A stretch of DNA of 32,240 nt from Bacteroides sp. (lineage in GTDB: Bacteria; Bacteroidota; Bacteroidia; Bacteroidales; Bacteroidaceae). The stretch lies in contig JAUNJD010000011.1 of assembly GCA_030523205.1 (NCBI GenBank), positions 1-32,240 of the forward strand, read 5' to 3'. Under the pieces are notes generated by a model. That model ran no database searches and was not told where the DNA came from. It saw nothing but the letters and a program-made list of their open reading frames with translations. Below, in pieces: positions 23,777 through 32,189 of this stretch (within the stretch, counting starts at the first letter, position 1; each line of letters starts with the position of its first letter). Both the position numbers and the translations under genes were made by a program.

Positions 23777-25966
23777 TTATCTGATGAATAACAATTCTCT
23801 GTATTTGGGCAACGTCCACATCTGGTTGTCAACAATCAGTTCCAACTTGTCGATGTGATAGCGAATCTCTTCCATGGCCGGAACGATGGTATCGTGGTAG
23901 GCAACGGCTTTCGTACGTTCGCATTCAATCTTGTTGGCCACCTTGCGAGCCTCAATCATGGCATCAACATGCTCCTTGATGAAGGCAGTGCGGTTGGCAA
24001 TCTCTTCGATGAGTTCGAGGTTCTTGGCAGAGAGCTGAGCAGCCTTTTCTGCGGGGAACAGTTCCTTCATCTTGTAAACGTTGTCAATCAGCTGAGACTG
24101 ATACTGCGTAGCAACCGGGATGATGTGGTTCATGGCCAAGTCGCCCAATACGCGAGCCTCAATCTGAATCTTCTTCGTATAAGTTTCCCATTTTACTTCG
24201 TTGCGGGCTTCCAGTTCCTTCTTCGTCATGACGCCGGTAGCTTCGAACATGGCGATGCTTTCGGGCTTCAGGTAGTTGTCGAAGATAACAGGTACGCTGG
24301 TCTCGCAATCCAGACCGCGGCGGGCAGCTTCGGCTTTCCATTCGTCGCTGTAACCGTTGCCATCGAAGTGGATAGGCTTGCAGATCTTGATGTATTTGCG
24401 GATAACGTCGAGGATAGCCGAAATCTTCGGTTCACCCTTCTCGATGAGAGCGTCAACATCTTTCTTGAAGTCAACGAGCTGCTCAGCCAATGCAGAGTTC
24501 AAAGCAATCATGGCGCTAGCGCAGTTAGCTTCAGAACCTACGGCACGGAACTCGAAGCGGTTACCTGTGAAGGCGAACGGGCTGGTACGGTTACGGTCGG
24601 TGTTATCAATCATTAGTTCCGGAATCTGCGGAATGTCGAGCTTCATGCCCTGCTTGCCGCTCAGGCTGATGAGGTCATCCTTCGTGCTTTCTTCGATGTG
24701 TTCCAGCACCTGGCTCAGCTGCTTGCCAAGGAAGGAAGAGATGATTGCGGGAGGTGCTTCGTTGGCGCCCAGACGGTGAGCGTTGGTAGCGCTGGAGATG
24801 GAAGCCTTCAGCAATCCGTTGTGACGATATACGGCCATCAATGTGTTCACTACGAACGTGATGAAGCGCAAGTTGTCTTCGGGCAACTTACCGGGAGCGT
24901 GAAGCAGGATGCCGGTATCAGTACCCAGTGACCAGTTGTTGTGCTTACCGCTACCGTTGACACCCTTGAACGGTTTCTCGTGCAGCAATACGCGGAATCC
25001 GTGGTTGCGGGCAATCTTACGCATCAGGGCCATGATAAGCATATTGTGGTCAACGGCCAAGTTACATTCTTCGAAGATAGGAGCCAACTCAAACTGGTTG
25101 GGAGCTACCTCGTTGTGACGAGTCTTAACGGGGATACCCAGCTTCAGAGCTTCGATTTCCAATTCCTTCATGAATGCGGCAACGCGGGGAGGAATGGCAC
25201 CGAAGTAGTGGTCTTCCAACTGCTGGTTCTTGGCAGAATCGTGTCCGGTCAATGTGCGGCCGGTCATCAGCAAGTCGGGACGTGCGGCATACAAACCTTC
25301 GTCAACCAGGAAGTATTCTTGTTCCCAACCCAGATAAGCGAATACCTTCTTTACGTCGGGGTTGAAGTAGTGGCAAACATCTACGGCAGCCTTGTCAACG
25401 GCACGCAGAGCCTTCAGCAACGGAGCCTTGTAGTCAAGTGACTCACCGGTGTAAGCGATGAAGATAGTCGGGATGCAGAGCGTATCATCTACGATGAAAG
25501 CAGGAGAAGAAGGATCCCATGCAGAATAACCGCGAGCTTCGAACGTATTGCGGATACCGCCGTTGGGGAAGCTGGAGGCATCGGGTTCCTGCTGTACGAG
25601 CAGCTTACCTGTAAATTCTTCCATCACGCCACCCTTGCCGTTGTGTTCGATGAAAGCATCGTGCTTTTCGGCAGTGCCTTCGGTCAACGGGTGGAACCAG
25701 TGTGTATAGTGAGTAGCTCCCAGTTCGAGCGCCCACTTCTTCATGCCGGCAGCCACTTCGTCAGCAATGCTGCGGTCCAGCGGTGCGCCGTTGTCAATCA
25801 CATCAATCAGTTTGGCATACACCTTGCTGGGCAGATACCTGAACATCTTTTCTTTGTTGAACACATACTTGGCGTAATACTCTGACGGACGTTCCGCCGG
25901 GATTGCCACTGCTACGGCTTTCTTTTTAAAGGCCGTCTCAACTACTCTGAATCTCAATTTTGACAT
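23777..25966 (-). CDS. glnN: Glutamine synthetase type III
   Basis: A 729-residue GlnN-type enzyme, much longer than GlnA (about 470) and typical of Bacteroides. It makes glutamine from glutamate, ammonia and ATP in the cytoplasm. Conserved regions are the N-terminal V-F-N-x-x-x-M (30s), H-Y-T-H-W-F-H-P-L-T near 81, E-E-F-T-G-K-L-L near 115, W-E-Q-E-Y-F-L-V-D near 224, the K-T-R-H-N-E-V-A-P-N-Q-F-E active-site strand near 302, and G-S-G-K-H-N-N-W-S-L-G-T-D near 361. It is the last gene of the run porin-PII-Amt-GlnN, 113 bases after amt, with a GC-rich hairpin between. Confidence 0.96.
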   Translation of the reverse strand: MSKLRFRVVETAFKKKAVAVAIPAERPSEYYAKYVFNKEKMFRYLPSKVYAKLIDVIDNGAPLDRSIADEVAAGMKKWALELGATHYTHWFHPLTEGTAEKHDAFIEHNGKGGVMEEFTGKLLVQQEPDASSFPNGGIRNTFEARGYSAWDPSSPAFIVDDTLCIPTIFIAYTGESLDYKAPLLKALRAVDKAAVDVCHYFNPDVKKVFAYLGWEQEYFLVDEGLYAARPDLLMTGRTLTGHDSAKNQQLEDHYFGAIPPRVAAFMKELEIEALKLGIPVKTRHNEVAPNQFELAPIFEECNLAVDHNMLIMALMRKIARNHGFRVLLHEKPFKGVNGSGKHNNWSLGTDTGILLHAPGKLPEDNLRFITFVVNTLMAVYRHNGLLKASISSATNAHRLGANEAPPAIISSFLGKQLSQVLEHIEESTKDDLISLSGKQGMKLDIPQIPELMIDNTDRNRTSPFAFTGNRFEFRAVGSEANCASAMIALNSALAEQLVDFKKDVDALIEKGEPKISAILDVIRKYIKICKPIHFDGNGYSDEWKAEAARRGLDCETSVPVIFDNYLKPESIAMFEATGVMTKKELEARNEVKWETYTKKIQIEARVLGDLAMNHIIPVATQYQSQLIDNVYKMKELFPAEKAAQLSAKNLELIEEIANRTAFIKEHVDAMIEARKVANKIECERTKAVAYHDTIVPAMEEIRYHIDKLELIVDNQMWTLPKYRELLFIR

Positions 25967-26032
25967 AATACCTTGAAATTTGTTGGTTTAAAAATTATGT
26001 TAGAGTAAAAAATCTTTTTTATTTATTTGGTT

Positions 26033-26060
26033 CCCGAGTGGGCGGTCAGGCCCGCCCGGG
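26033..26060 (-). other. GC-rich hairpin between amt and glnN
   Basis: GGGCGG (26040-26045) pairs with CCGCCC (26052-26057), extended by CCC/GGG across a bulge. On the coding (minus) strand no U-run follows directly; TTTTTT appears only about 20 bases later. It could be a leaky terminator or a processing site that sets the ratio of amt to glnN message. Confidence 0.4.
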
Positions 26061-26079
26061 ATATTGTTTGGATAATCAA

Positions 26080-27543
26080 TTATGCATTGTATGCCGATTC
26101 TCCATGCTCGTAGATGTCGAGGCCTTCTTCTTCGATGCGCTTCGGAACACGCAGACCGTGAATCTTGTCGAGCACCTTGAAGATGATGAAGCCCATACAT
26201 GCAGCCCACAAGCCTACGACGATGGCACCGAAGAGCTGTGCACCAAGGAAGCCCCAACCTGCACCGTAGAACAGACCTTCGCTGGTAGAGAACAAACCTG
26301 TCAGGACGGTACCGGTGAAACCGCATACACCGTGAACGGAACTTGCACCTACGGGGTCGTCAATCTTCAGTACGCGGTCGATGAACTCTACCGAGTAAAT
26401 CATCAGGATGCCGCAGATGGTACCGATAATCACTGCACCCAGCGGAGAAACAGCGTCGCAACCTGCCGTGATACCAACCAAACCGGCCAAGATACCGTTC
26501 AGCGTCAGTGACAGAGAAGGTTTGCCGTACTTCAGCCAGCTGACTGCCAAGGCGAAGAAACCGCCGGCGCAAGCTGCCAAGTTGGTGTTCAGGAATACCA
26601 GTGAGATGGCTACTTGGTCGTCCGTGGTGGCAGCTGCCAGCTGAGAACCCGGGTTGAATCCGAACCATCCGAACCACAGGATGAATACACCCAAGGCTGC
26701 AATTGTCAGGTTGTGACCCGGAATAGCCTTCGACTTGCCGTTCTTGTCGTACTTGCCGATGCGGGGGCCAAGGATGGCTGCACCTACCAAGGCAATCCAA
26801 CCACCTACACTGTGAACGATGGTAGAACCTGCAAAGTCATGGAACGTTGTGCCGAATGTTTCCATCATGAAGGAACCTTCATCGCCGTTCATCAACCAGC
26901 CGCCACCCCAAGTCCAGTGACCGGAAACAGGGTAAATCAGTACGCTGATGAAGATGGTGTAAATCAGATACATGGAGAACTTAGTACGCTCGGCCATAGC
27001 ACCGGAAACGATGGTGGCAGAAGTGGCGCAGAACACCGTCTGGAATACCAAGAAACCTTCAGTCGGCAAGGAAGCAGGGTCGGGCAGACCGTTGCTGTCG
27101 AATATCAGGCTCATCAGGTGGGGAGTTCCGAAGAAGTCACCCAGTCCGAACATGATGCCGAAACCGATGAACCAATAAAGCAATGAGCCAAACATGAAGT
27201 CAACGAAGTTCTTCATCAAGATGTTGGCCGTGTTCTTGGTGCGGGTGAAACCTGCCTCAACCAAGGCAAAGCCCGGCTGCATGAAGAATACCAACATGGC
27301 TGCCAGCAGCATCCATACGGTGTTGACACCCGAAACCAATTGGTCAACTACGCTGCTCTCGGCGGCTGCTTCGGCAACTGCTTCAGCAGGTGCCTCAACG
27401 GCTTCAATCACTTCGGCGGCTGCTACAGCGAGGCTGTCGGCTGCCGGCTCTTGTGCAAAAGTATCTGTTGCAAAACAACATGCCATCAAGATAGCACCGG
27501 CTATCCATAGCTTGGCAATGCTGCGTTTTGTATATCTATCCAT
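26080..27543 (-). CDS. amt: Ammonium transporter (Amt/MEP/Rh family)
   Basis: A 487-residue inner-membrane channel with about eleven helices from residue 70 on. Family marks are Q-P-G-F-A-L-V-E-A-G near 89, T-x-F-H-D-F-A-G-S-T-I-V-H-S-V-G-G near 235 (first of the paired pore histidines) and the second in S-S-V-H-G-V-C-G-F. The first 30 residues form a signal peptide ending T-F-A-Q, followed by an Ala/Glu/Val-rich stretch of about 40 residues before the first core helix; this leader is longer than in E. coli AmtB. The gene follows the PII gene by 59 bases, the standard pairing in which PII blocks Amt when nitrogen is plentiful. Confidence 0.95.
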   Translation of the reverse strand: MDRYTKRSIAKLWIAGAILMACCFATDTFAQEPAADSLAVAAAEVIEAVEAPAEAVAEAAAESSVVDQLVSGVNTVWMLLAAMLVFFMQPGFALVEAGFTRTKNTANILMKNFVDFMFGSLLYWFIGFGIMFGLGDFFGTPHLMSLIFDSNGLPDPASLPTEGFLVFQTVFCATSATIVSGAMAERTKFSMYLIYTIFISVLIYPVSGHWTWGGGWLMNGDEGSFMMETFGTTFHDFAGSTIVHSVGGWIALVGAAILGPRIGKYDKNGKSKAIPGHNLTIAALGVFILWFGWFGFNPGSQLAAATTDDQVAISLVFLNTNLAACAGGFFALAVSWLKYGKPSLSLTLNGILAGLVGITAGCDAVSPLGAVIIGTICGILMIYSVEFIDRVLKIDDPVGASSVHGVCGFTGTVLTGLFSTSEGLFYGAGWGFLGAQLFGAIVVGLWAACMGFIIFKVLDKIHGLRVPKRIEEEGLDIYEHGESAYNA

Positions 27544-27602
27544 AATCTCTTTTATTTTAGTTGTACTTGTTATTGATAAATGTGATTCGTAGTGTGCTGC
27601 CT

Positions 27603-27959
27603 TTATTTTTCCTGTTCGGCATTATAGAGGGCGATGTCGCCGCGTTCGCCTGTGCGGATGCGGATGGCATCCTCTATGGGAATAACGAAGATACGTCCGT
27701 CACCGATTTCACCGGTCTGAGCTGCTTTCACGACGGCTTGTACGGTCTTTTCGGCATTCTTGTCGCGCACCACGATAGAGATTAGAATACGTTCAATGGA
27801 GCTGGTGTCGTAGAGCACACCACGGTAGATACGGGCTTGTCTGGATTTCCCGATACCTCTTACTTCGTAATAAGAGAACCATTCGATGTCTGCTTCGAGC
27901 AATGCATCTTTCACATCATCGAACTTGGTCTTGCGGATGATAGCTTCAATCTTTTTCAT
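27603..27959 (-). CDS. PII-family nitrogen regulator
   Basis: A 118-residue PII protein beginning M-K-K-I-E-A-I-I-R-K. The C-terminal signature T-G-E-I-G-D-G-R-I-F-V (82-92) and I-R-I-R-T-G-E-R-G (99-107) are intact. The T-loop (about 36-54) reads G-I-G-K-S-R-Q-A-R-I-Y-R-G-V-L-Y-D: it is one residue shorter than in E. coli GlnB, keeps Tyr45 and Tyr50, and has Y-R-G-V-L-Y in place of Y-R-G-A-E-Y. PII trimers sense ATP/ADP and 2-oxoglutarate and bind partners, above all Amt. Here it is encoded directly before amt and after a porin gene. GlnK-like is the best functional label. Confidence 0.93.
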   Translation of the reverse strand: MKKIEAIIRKTKFDDVKDALLEADIEWFSYYEVRGIGKSRQARIYRGVLYDTSSIERILISIVVRDKNAEKTVQAVVKAAQTGEIGDGRIFVIPIEDAIRIRTGERGDIALYNAEQEK

Positions 27960-28034
27960 ACCTTAAACTATTTACTATTAAACGATTTTCGATTGTGGTT
28001 GGCCTTTCGGCATATCAATCATTCATTTGCCTTT

Positions 28035-28739
28035 TTAGAAGCTCAATCCTACTGTGAAGAAAGCATCTTCTGTTCTCGGGTTCCAAGTAGCTGTAGCAAA
28101 CAAGGGGAGTGAGAACGAATCGGTAATCTTGATTTCCTTCGATGCGCCTACGCTGACGTTGATGATGGAAAAACCGTTGGCACCGTAGAAGTCCGTTTCC
28201 CAAGGAGTGGCACCGATTTCGGCTGTCCAGTCCAGACCTCCCAACTTAAAGGGAGCAGCTAGAGATATGTAAGATGAATAAGCGCGGTCGCCATCTGCGT
28301 TAACACCATCATCACCACCGATGTTGGTGTACCAGTTAACAGCTACAGGACCGAAATCATAACCTACCTGTACTTCGAATACGTGAGCGGTCTTGCCAGA
28401 CTCATAATGGAAATAACCATAATCGGTATTGAACCAATAGTCGGTCAACGAAATGCTGAAACCGCCTGTAGAATATCCCAGCGTGAGGTCGAATTCCTTT
28501 GTGTCATCGCTTTCAAGTCCTACCGAACCCCATGCTCCCAAGGAGAAACCCTTGTATGCCAGTGATACGCCCGGCTGAACGCTAACACCTCCCAAATCTT
28601 GGCCACGCCAAATGTAGCCACTTACCAGGTCTGCACCTACCGATGCTTCTACCTTGTCTTGCGCCTTTGCTGTGAAAGGCATTGCGACTGATAATAACGC
28701 GATTGCTATTACCCCCATTTTCAAGCTTCTTGTTTTCAT
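28035..28739 (-). CDS. TorF-like putative porin
   Basis: A 234-residue outer-membrane beta-barrel protein. The signal peptide ends A-K-A-Q (cleavage near 26), followed by alternating hydrophobic strands with aromatic girdles and a terminal phenylalanine (F-F-T-V-G-L-S-F), the usual barrel-assembly signal. The start of the mature part, G-A-D-L-V-S-G-Y-I-W-R-G, matches the TorF/Gcw_chp family. It is the first gene of the nitrogen run, 75 bases before PII. The inferred role is passage of ammonium or small nitrogen compounds through the outer membrane, based only on context. No promoter of the common type is visible in the 131-base gap upstream, so a nitrogen-controlled promoter with another pattern is possible. 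Confidence 0.8.
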   Translation of the reverse strand: MKTRSLKMGVIAIALLSVAMPFTAKAQDKVEASVGADLVSGYIWRGQDLGGVSVQPGVSLAYKGFSLGAWGSVGLESDDTKEFDLTLGYSTGGFSISLTDYWFNTDYGYFHYESGKTAHVFEVQVGYDFGPVAVNWYTNIGGDDGVNADGDRAYSSYISLAAPFKLGGLDWTAEIGATPWETDFYGANGFSIINVSVGASKEIKITDSFSLPLFATATWNPRTEDAFFTVGLSF

Positions 28740-28826
28740 ACCTTTTTACCTTTTTAAGTTAGAAAAACTGCGGATGATCAGTCCGACTCGGTTATTATAG
28801 TACAGCGCTTAAACTATCTTTTTGTT

Positions 28827-28857
28827 GGTTTATGAGCACCTTGGGCACCCATAAACC
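28827..28857. other. Hairpin in the dapL-porin gap
   Basis: GGTTTATG (28827-28834) pairs with CATAAACC (28850-28857). It lies 14 bases after the dapL stop. No U-run follows on the minus strand, so it is at best a weak terminator or part of the upstream control region of the porin gene. Confidence 0.4.
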
Positions 28858-28870
28858 ATTTTCTCTCTTC

Positions 28871-30103
28871 TTATTTCAACCAACTGCGGATGCGTCTCAT
28901 GGCTTCCGTGCAGTCTTCATGTTTGCCAAAGGCGGTCAGTCGGATGTAGCCTTCGCCACTTGGTCCGAATCCCACGCCCGGTGTACCTACCACGTTGGCC
29001 TCGTACAGCATTTGTTCGAAGAACTTCCACGAACTGATGCCGTTCGGAGTTTTCAGCCAGATGTAGGGAGCGTTCACGCCACCATAGACTTTCAGTCCGG
29101 AGGCTTCCAATCCCTCTTTCATGGTCTTGGCATTGGTCATATAATAGTCAATGTTCTCTTTTACCTGCTTACGGCCTTCCGGAGTATAGATGGCTTCGGC
29201 GGCCCGTTGGGTGATGTAGCTCGTGCCATTGAACTTCGTACACTGACGACGATTCCACAGGCGGTTGAGCGGGATGCGTTCGCCAGTCAGTGTGGCGGCT
29301 GTCAGCTCCTTGGGCACCACGGTGTAGCCGCAACGTACGCCGGTAAACCCGGCTGTCTTCGAGAAGCTGCGGAACTCGATGGCGCACTTCTTGGCCCCCT
29401 TGATTTCATATATCGAGTGAGGCACGTCATCTTCTTGTATGAAGGCCTCGTATGCTGCGTCGAACAAGATGAGGGTGTCGTTGGCCAGTGCGTAGTCCAC
29501 CCACTTTTTTAGTTCGGCTTTCGTCAGCGTTGTTCCGGTAGGATTATTCGGATAGCAGAGGTAAACAATGTCTATTCGTTTGTCGGGTATCTGCGGGATG
29601 AAGTTGTTTTCGGCTGTGCAAGGCATGTAGGTCACGTTGCTCCACTTGCCGTCTTCTTCCAGCACTCCGGCGCGTCCGCACATCACGTTGCTATCGATAT
29701 ATACCGGATAAATGGGGTCGGTCACACCTACGCTGTTGTCGTGGCGCAAGATGTCGCCGATGTTTCCCGTATCACTTTTAGCTCCGTCGTTCACGAATAC
29801 TTCCGTGGGGCTCAGATGAATGCCTCGGGGGGCATAGTCATGCTTGATGATAGCCTCGATGAGGAAGTCGTATCCTTGTTCCGGACCGTAACCGCGGAAG
29901 GTCTTTTCGTTTGCCATCTCTTCCACTGCCTTATGCATCGCTTCGATGCAGACTTGTGGCAGTGGCCGGGTTACGTCACCGATACCCAGACGGATGACCT
30001 CCTGTTTTGGATGCGTTATCCTGAAAGTATTAACCTTTTTAGCTATATCTGAAAATAAGTAACTACCCGGTAGTTTCAAAAAATGTTCGTTTACTAGTGC
30101 CAT
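28871..30103 (-). CDS. dapL: LL-diaminopimelate aminotransferase
   Basis: A 410-residue fold-type I aminotransferase of exactly the DapL length. It converts tetrahydrodipicolinate directly to LL-diaminopimelate with glutamate as donor, bypassing the succinylase steps (DapD, DapC, DapE). Motifs: Y-L-F-S-D-I-A-K-K near 15, V-N-D-G-A-K-S-D near 105, C-Y-P-N-N-P-T-G at 183-190, and F-R-S-F-S-K with PLP Lys249, followed by T-A-G-F-T-G-V-R-C-G. It is encoded 91 bases after dapF on the same strand. Confidence 0.96.
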   Translation of the reverse strand: MALVNEHFLKLPGSYLFSDIAKKVNTFRITHPKQEVIRLGIGDVTRPLPQVCIEAMHKAVEEMANEKTFRGYGPEQGYDFLIEAIIKHDYAPRGIHLSPTEVFVNDGAKSDTGNIGDILRHDNSVGVTDPIYPVYIDSNVMCGRAGVLEEDGKWSNVTYMPCTAENNFIPQIPDKRIDIVYLCYPNNPTGTTLTKAELKKWVDYALANDTLILFDAAYEAFIQEDDVPHSIYEIKGAKKCAIEFRSFSKTAGFTGVRCGYTVVPKELTAATLTGERIPLNRLWNRRQCTKFNGTSYITQRAAEAIYTPEGRKQVKENIDYYMTNAKTMKEGLEASGLKVYGGVNAPYIWLKTPNGISSWKFFEQMLYEANVVGTPGVGFGPSGEGYIRLTAFGKHEDCTEAMRRIRSWLK

Positions 30104-30140
30104 ATCTTTATCGTTGTTTTAAGTAAATTATCTATTTTCT

Positions 30141-30208
30141 TTATTCTTCATTTTTCTCCTCTCATTATTAACGAAATTCTTCATTCTTCATTTTTCATTC
30201 TTCATTTA
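30141..30208 (-). repeat. 14-bp A-rich repeat spanning the dapF stop
   Basis: On the minus strand the unit AAAATGAAGAATGA occurs twice in tandem (30208-30195, first base differing, and 30194-30181) and once more with one change at 30154-30141. The TGA of the first copy is the dapF stop codon. Each copy also contains ATG-AAG-AAT. Confidence 0.7.
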
Positions 30209-31043
30209 GAATGATTTCACCGTCGAAAACCTTCGTTGCGCCTCCCGTCATCTGTACGTGCTGCGCATCATCCAATTCGATGGTGAGCGTACCTCCATCC
30301 ATGATGATGTCCGACTTTCGTCCCGAACGGCCTGTCTGATAGGCGGCTACTGCCGTCGCGCAAGCACCTGTTCCGCAAGCCTGAGTGATGCCCGAACCAC
30401 GTTCCCAAACCCTCATCCGAATGCTGCCTTCGGCCAAGACTTGTGCAAACTCTACGTTGATTCGCCCGGGGAAGAGTGGGTGGCATTCCAGTTTAGGACC
30501 GATTTGGGGGAGATTTATATCATTGATGTCATCGACGAAAATGACCAAATGCGGATTGCCCATTGATACGGTGGTTCCGATGAACGTTTGTCCGTCTGCA
30601 CTGATGGGCTGTTCCTTCATGGGTTTGGCGCCTTGTCCGTCATAATCTACCGGTTCGTCAGCCGGTGTTCCCATATCTACGGTAACGGTTTCGACCTTAC
30701 CGTCTGCCACGTGCAGTTTCAGAATTTTAATGCCCGAAAGCGTGTCGAGCAGGATTTCAGTCTTGGTGGTCAGGCCATATTCGTAAAGGTACTTACCGAT
30801 GCAACGACTTGCGTTGCCGCACATTTTAGCTTCCGACCCGTCGGCATTGAAAATGCGCATACTGAAATCTCCTTTATCCGAAGAACCGATAAGTACCAGA
30901 CCGTCACTGCCAATCCCCGTATGAGGAGCACTCCACAGAATGGAAGTCGCTTCCGGATTTTCAATGGGGTAGCGCATGGTGTCTACATATATGTAGTCGT
31001 TGCCTGCGCCATGCATCTTTGTGAATTTTACAGCTTTTGTCAT
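30195..31043 (-). CDS. dapF: Diaminopimelate epimerase
   Basis: A 282-residue PLP-independent racemase that turns LL- into meso-diaminopimelate, needed for lysine and for peptidoglycan. Both catalytic cysteines are present: Cys75 in M-C-G-N-A-S-R-C and Cys223 in Q-A-C-G-T-G-A-C-A. The N-terminal K-M-H-G-A-G-N-D-Y and the E-R-G-S-G-I-T before the second cysteine are typical. It is upstream of dapL in the same direction, giving the last two steps of the aminotransferase route in one place. Confidence 0.97.
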   Translation of the reverse strand: MTKAVKFTKMHGAGNDYIYVDTMRYPIENPEATSILWSAPHTGIGSDGLVLIGSSDKGDFSMRIFNADGSEAKMCGNASRCIGKYLYEYGLTTKTEILLDTLSGIKILKLHVADGKVETVTVDMGTPADEPVDYDGQGAKPMKEQPISADGQTFIGTTVSMGNPHLVIFVDDINDINLPQIGPKLECHPLFPGRINVEFAQVLAEGSIRMRVWERGSGITQACGTGACATAVAAYQTGRSGRKSDIIMDGGTLTIELDDAQHVQMTGGATKVFDGEIILNEE

Positions 31044-31382
31044 TTTGTACTTTGTTGGTTAATTCGTATATCCTTTTGTTTTAATTCGATGCAAATATAC
31101 GACGTTTTGTTTTAAGTTTAATAAGAAAGCTTACCTAAATTCTATTTATTTTTAGATCAACTTTCAGTCGCTGCAAATATAGGCAATCTATCTTTCAAAT
31201 TAAAACAATATGGCTATATATTTATCCAATTCGTAACAGTTTGATTTTTGTTGATTGTCTTGTGTTAGTAAAAATGATATTTATTTTTGAATAATTCAAT
31301 CTTTTTGGCAAAAGAAAACCGCATCGTTGCTGACGTAATGATGCGGTTTTTTGGTAATTTGTGACTAAATGTATTGTTTGTC
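31044..31382 (-). promoter_or_regulatory. dapF upstream region with two -7-like elements
   Basis: This is a 339-base gene-free stretch. On the minus strand TATATTTG occurs at 31099-31092 and again at 31181-31174, both exact matches to TAnnTTTG, 49 and 131 bases before dapF. Neither has a perfect TTTG at the standard distance. The part nearest 31383 contains the terminator of the next gene. No other feature is seen. Confidence 0.5.
31305..31350 (-). terminator. Rho-independent terminator after the phosphodiesterase gene
   Basis: On the minus strand AAAACCGCATC (31350-31340) pairs with GATGCGGTTTT (31325-31315) over 11 bp and runs into TTTTCTTTT. It lies 33 bases after the stop. Confidence 0.82.
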
Positions 31383-32150
31383 CTAGTTTTCTTTAAGTAT
31401 TCCTTGCAAAAGTACAGGTTCGTTGGTAGTGATGAAGTCGGTTCCCCGTTCTATCAGCCATTTCATGTCAGCGGCATCGTTCACGGTCCAGGCGTTCACC
31501 TTCATGCCCAGCTTGTGACATTCTTCAATCCATTCGGGGTGTTTCTTGAACACTTTGTAATGGTAGTCTGCCCCTGCGCAGCCCCATTCTTTCAGTTCTT
31601 GCGGTGTCAGGTCGCCGTTCAGGTAATATACCGGTGTGCCTTTCGGAGCCAGTCGGATGAATTCGCGTGTGGCATGGCGCGAGAAGCTGATGTACTCCAT
31701 GCGGTCTTCCAATCCCATTTCCTTGGTCATCTTAACGATGCCTTCCACGGCGCGTGTCTCCTGTTCGGGCGTGCTATGCTCTTTCAGTTCGAGGATAAGG
31801 CGCGTTTTCAGCGTTTTCCCCTTCTCCATATATTCTTGCAGGGTGGGGAGGTTTTCGCCGTTGTTCAGGATGACGGCATGGCACGCACTTAGCGGGGAGG
31901 TTTCCATACGTACACCTTTATACACGGCATCATGGTTCACCACAAGCTGATTGTCGCTGCTGAGCCATACGTCAAACTCCGACCCATAACATTGGATAGA
32001 GTCCGCTTTAACCAATGCCGTTATTGAATTCTGCGCGGAAGAATATGTTTTCCAGTAGCCGCGGTGGGCGATGACTTGAGTGTTTTGTGCCTGTATGATG
32101 CCGGCAGATAAAACCATGACAGACATCAGGATAAGATTCTTGATTTTCAT
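31383..32150 (-). CDS. Exported glycerophosphodiester phosphodiesterase
   Basis: A 255-residue GDPD-family TIM-barrel protein with a signal peptide (cleavage near I-Q-A-Q at 21). The catalytic set is visible: A-H-R-G (His29, Arg30), E-F-D-V (Glu58, Asp60) and V-N-H-D (His73). Later come L-I-L-E-L-K and V-N-A-W-T-V-N, as in UgpQ/GlpQ. It should split glycerophosphodiesters from phospholipid headgroups into glycerol 3-phosphate and alcohol in the periplasm. The frame is open to the window end, but the extra 30 residues would spoil the signal peptide; the ATG at 32150 is preferred. An ATG 12 bases upstream (M-N-G-T) is the alternative. Confidence 0.9.
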   Translation of the reverse strand: MKIKNLILMSVMVLSAGIIQAQNTQVIAHRGYWKTYSSAQNSITALVKADSIQCYGSEFDVWLSSDNQLVVNHDAVYKGVRMETSPLSACHAVILNNGENLPTLQEYMEKGKTLKTRLILELKEHSTPEQETRAVEGIVKMTKEMGLEDRMEYISFSRHATREFIRLAPKGTPVYYLNGDLTPQELKEWGCAGADYHYKVFKKHPEWIEECHKLGMKVNAWTVNDAADMKWLIERGTDFITTNEPVLLQGILKEN

Positions 32151-32181
32151 TGTTCCATTCATTTTATATAATTTGAATATA

Positions 32182-32189
32182 CAAAGATA
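32182..32189 (-). promoter_or_regulatory. Probable -7 element for the phosphodiesterase gene
   Basis: TATCTTTG on the minus strand fits TAnnTTTG exactly, 32 bases before the chosen start. A TTTA lies 21 bases further upstream. Its position also supports the internal start at 32150. Confidence 0.5.

Noticed and set aside
28740..28870. Sigma-54 promoter before the porin and PII genes
   Set aside because: I looked for the TGGCAC-N5-TTGC pattern in this gap and found no acceptable match.
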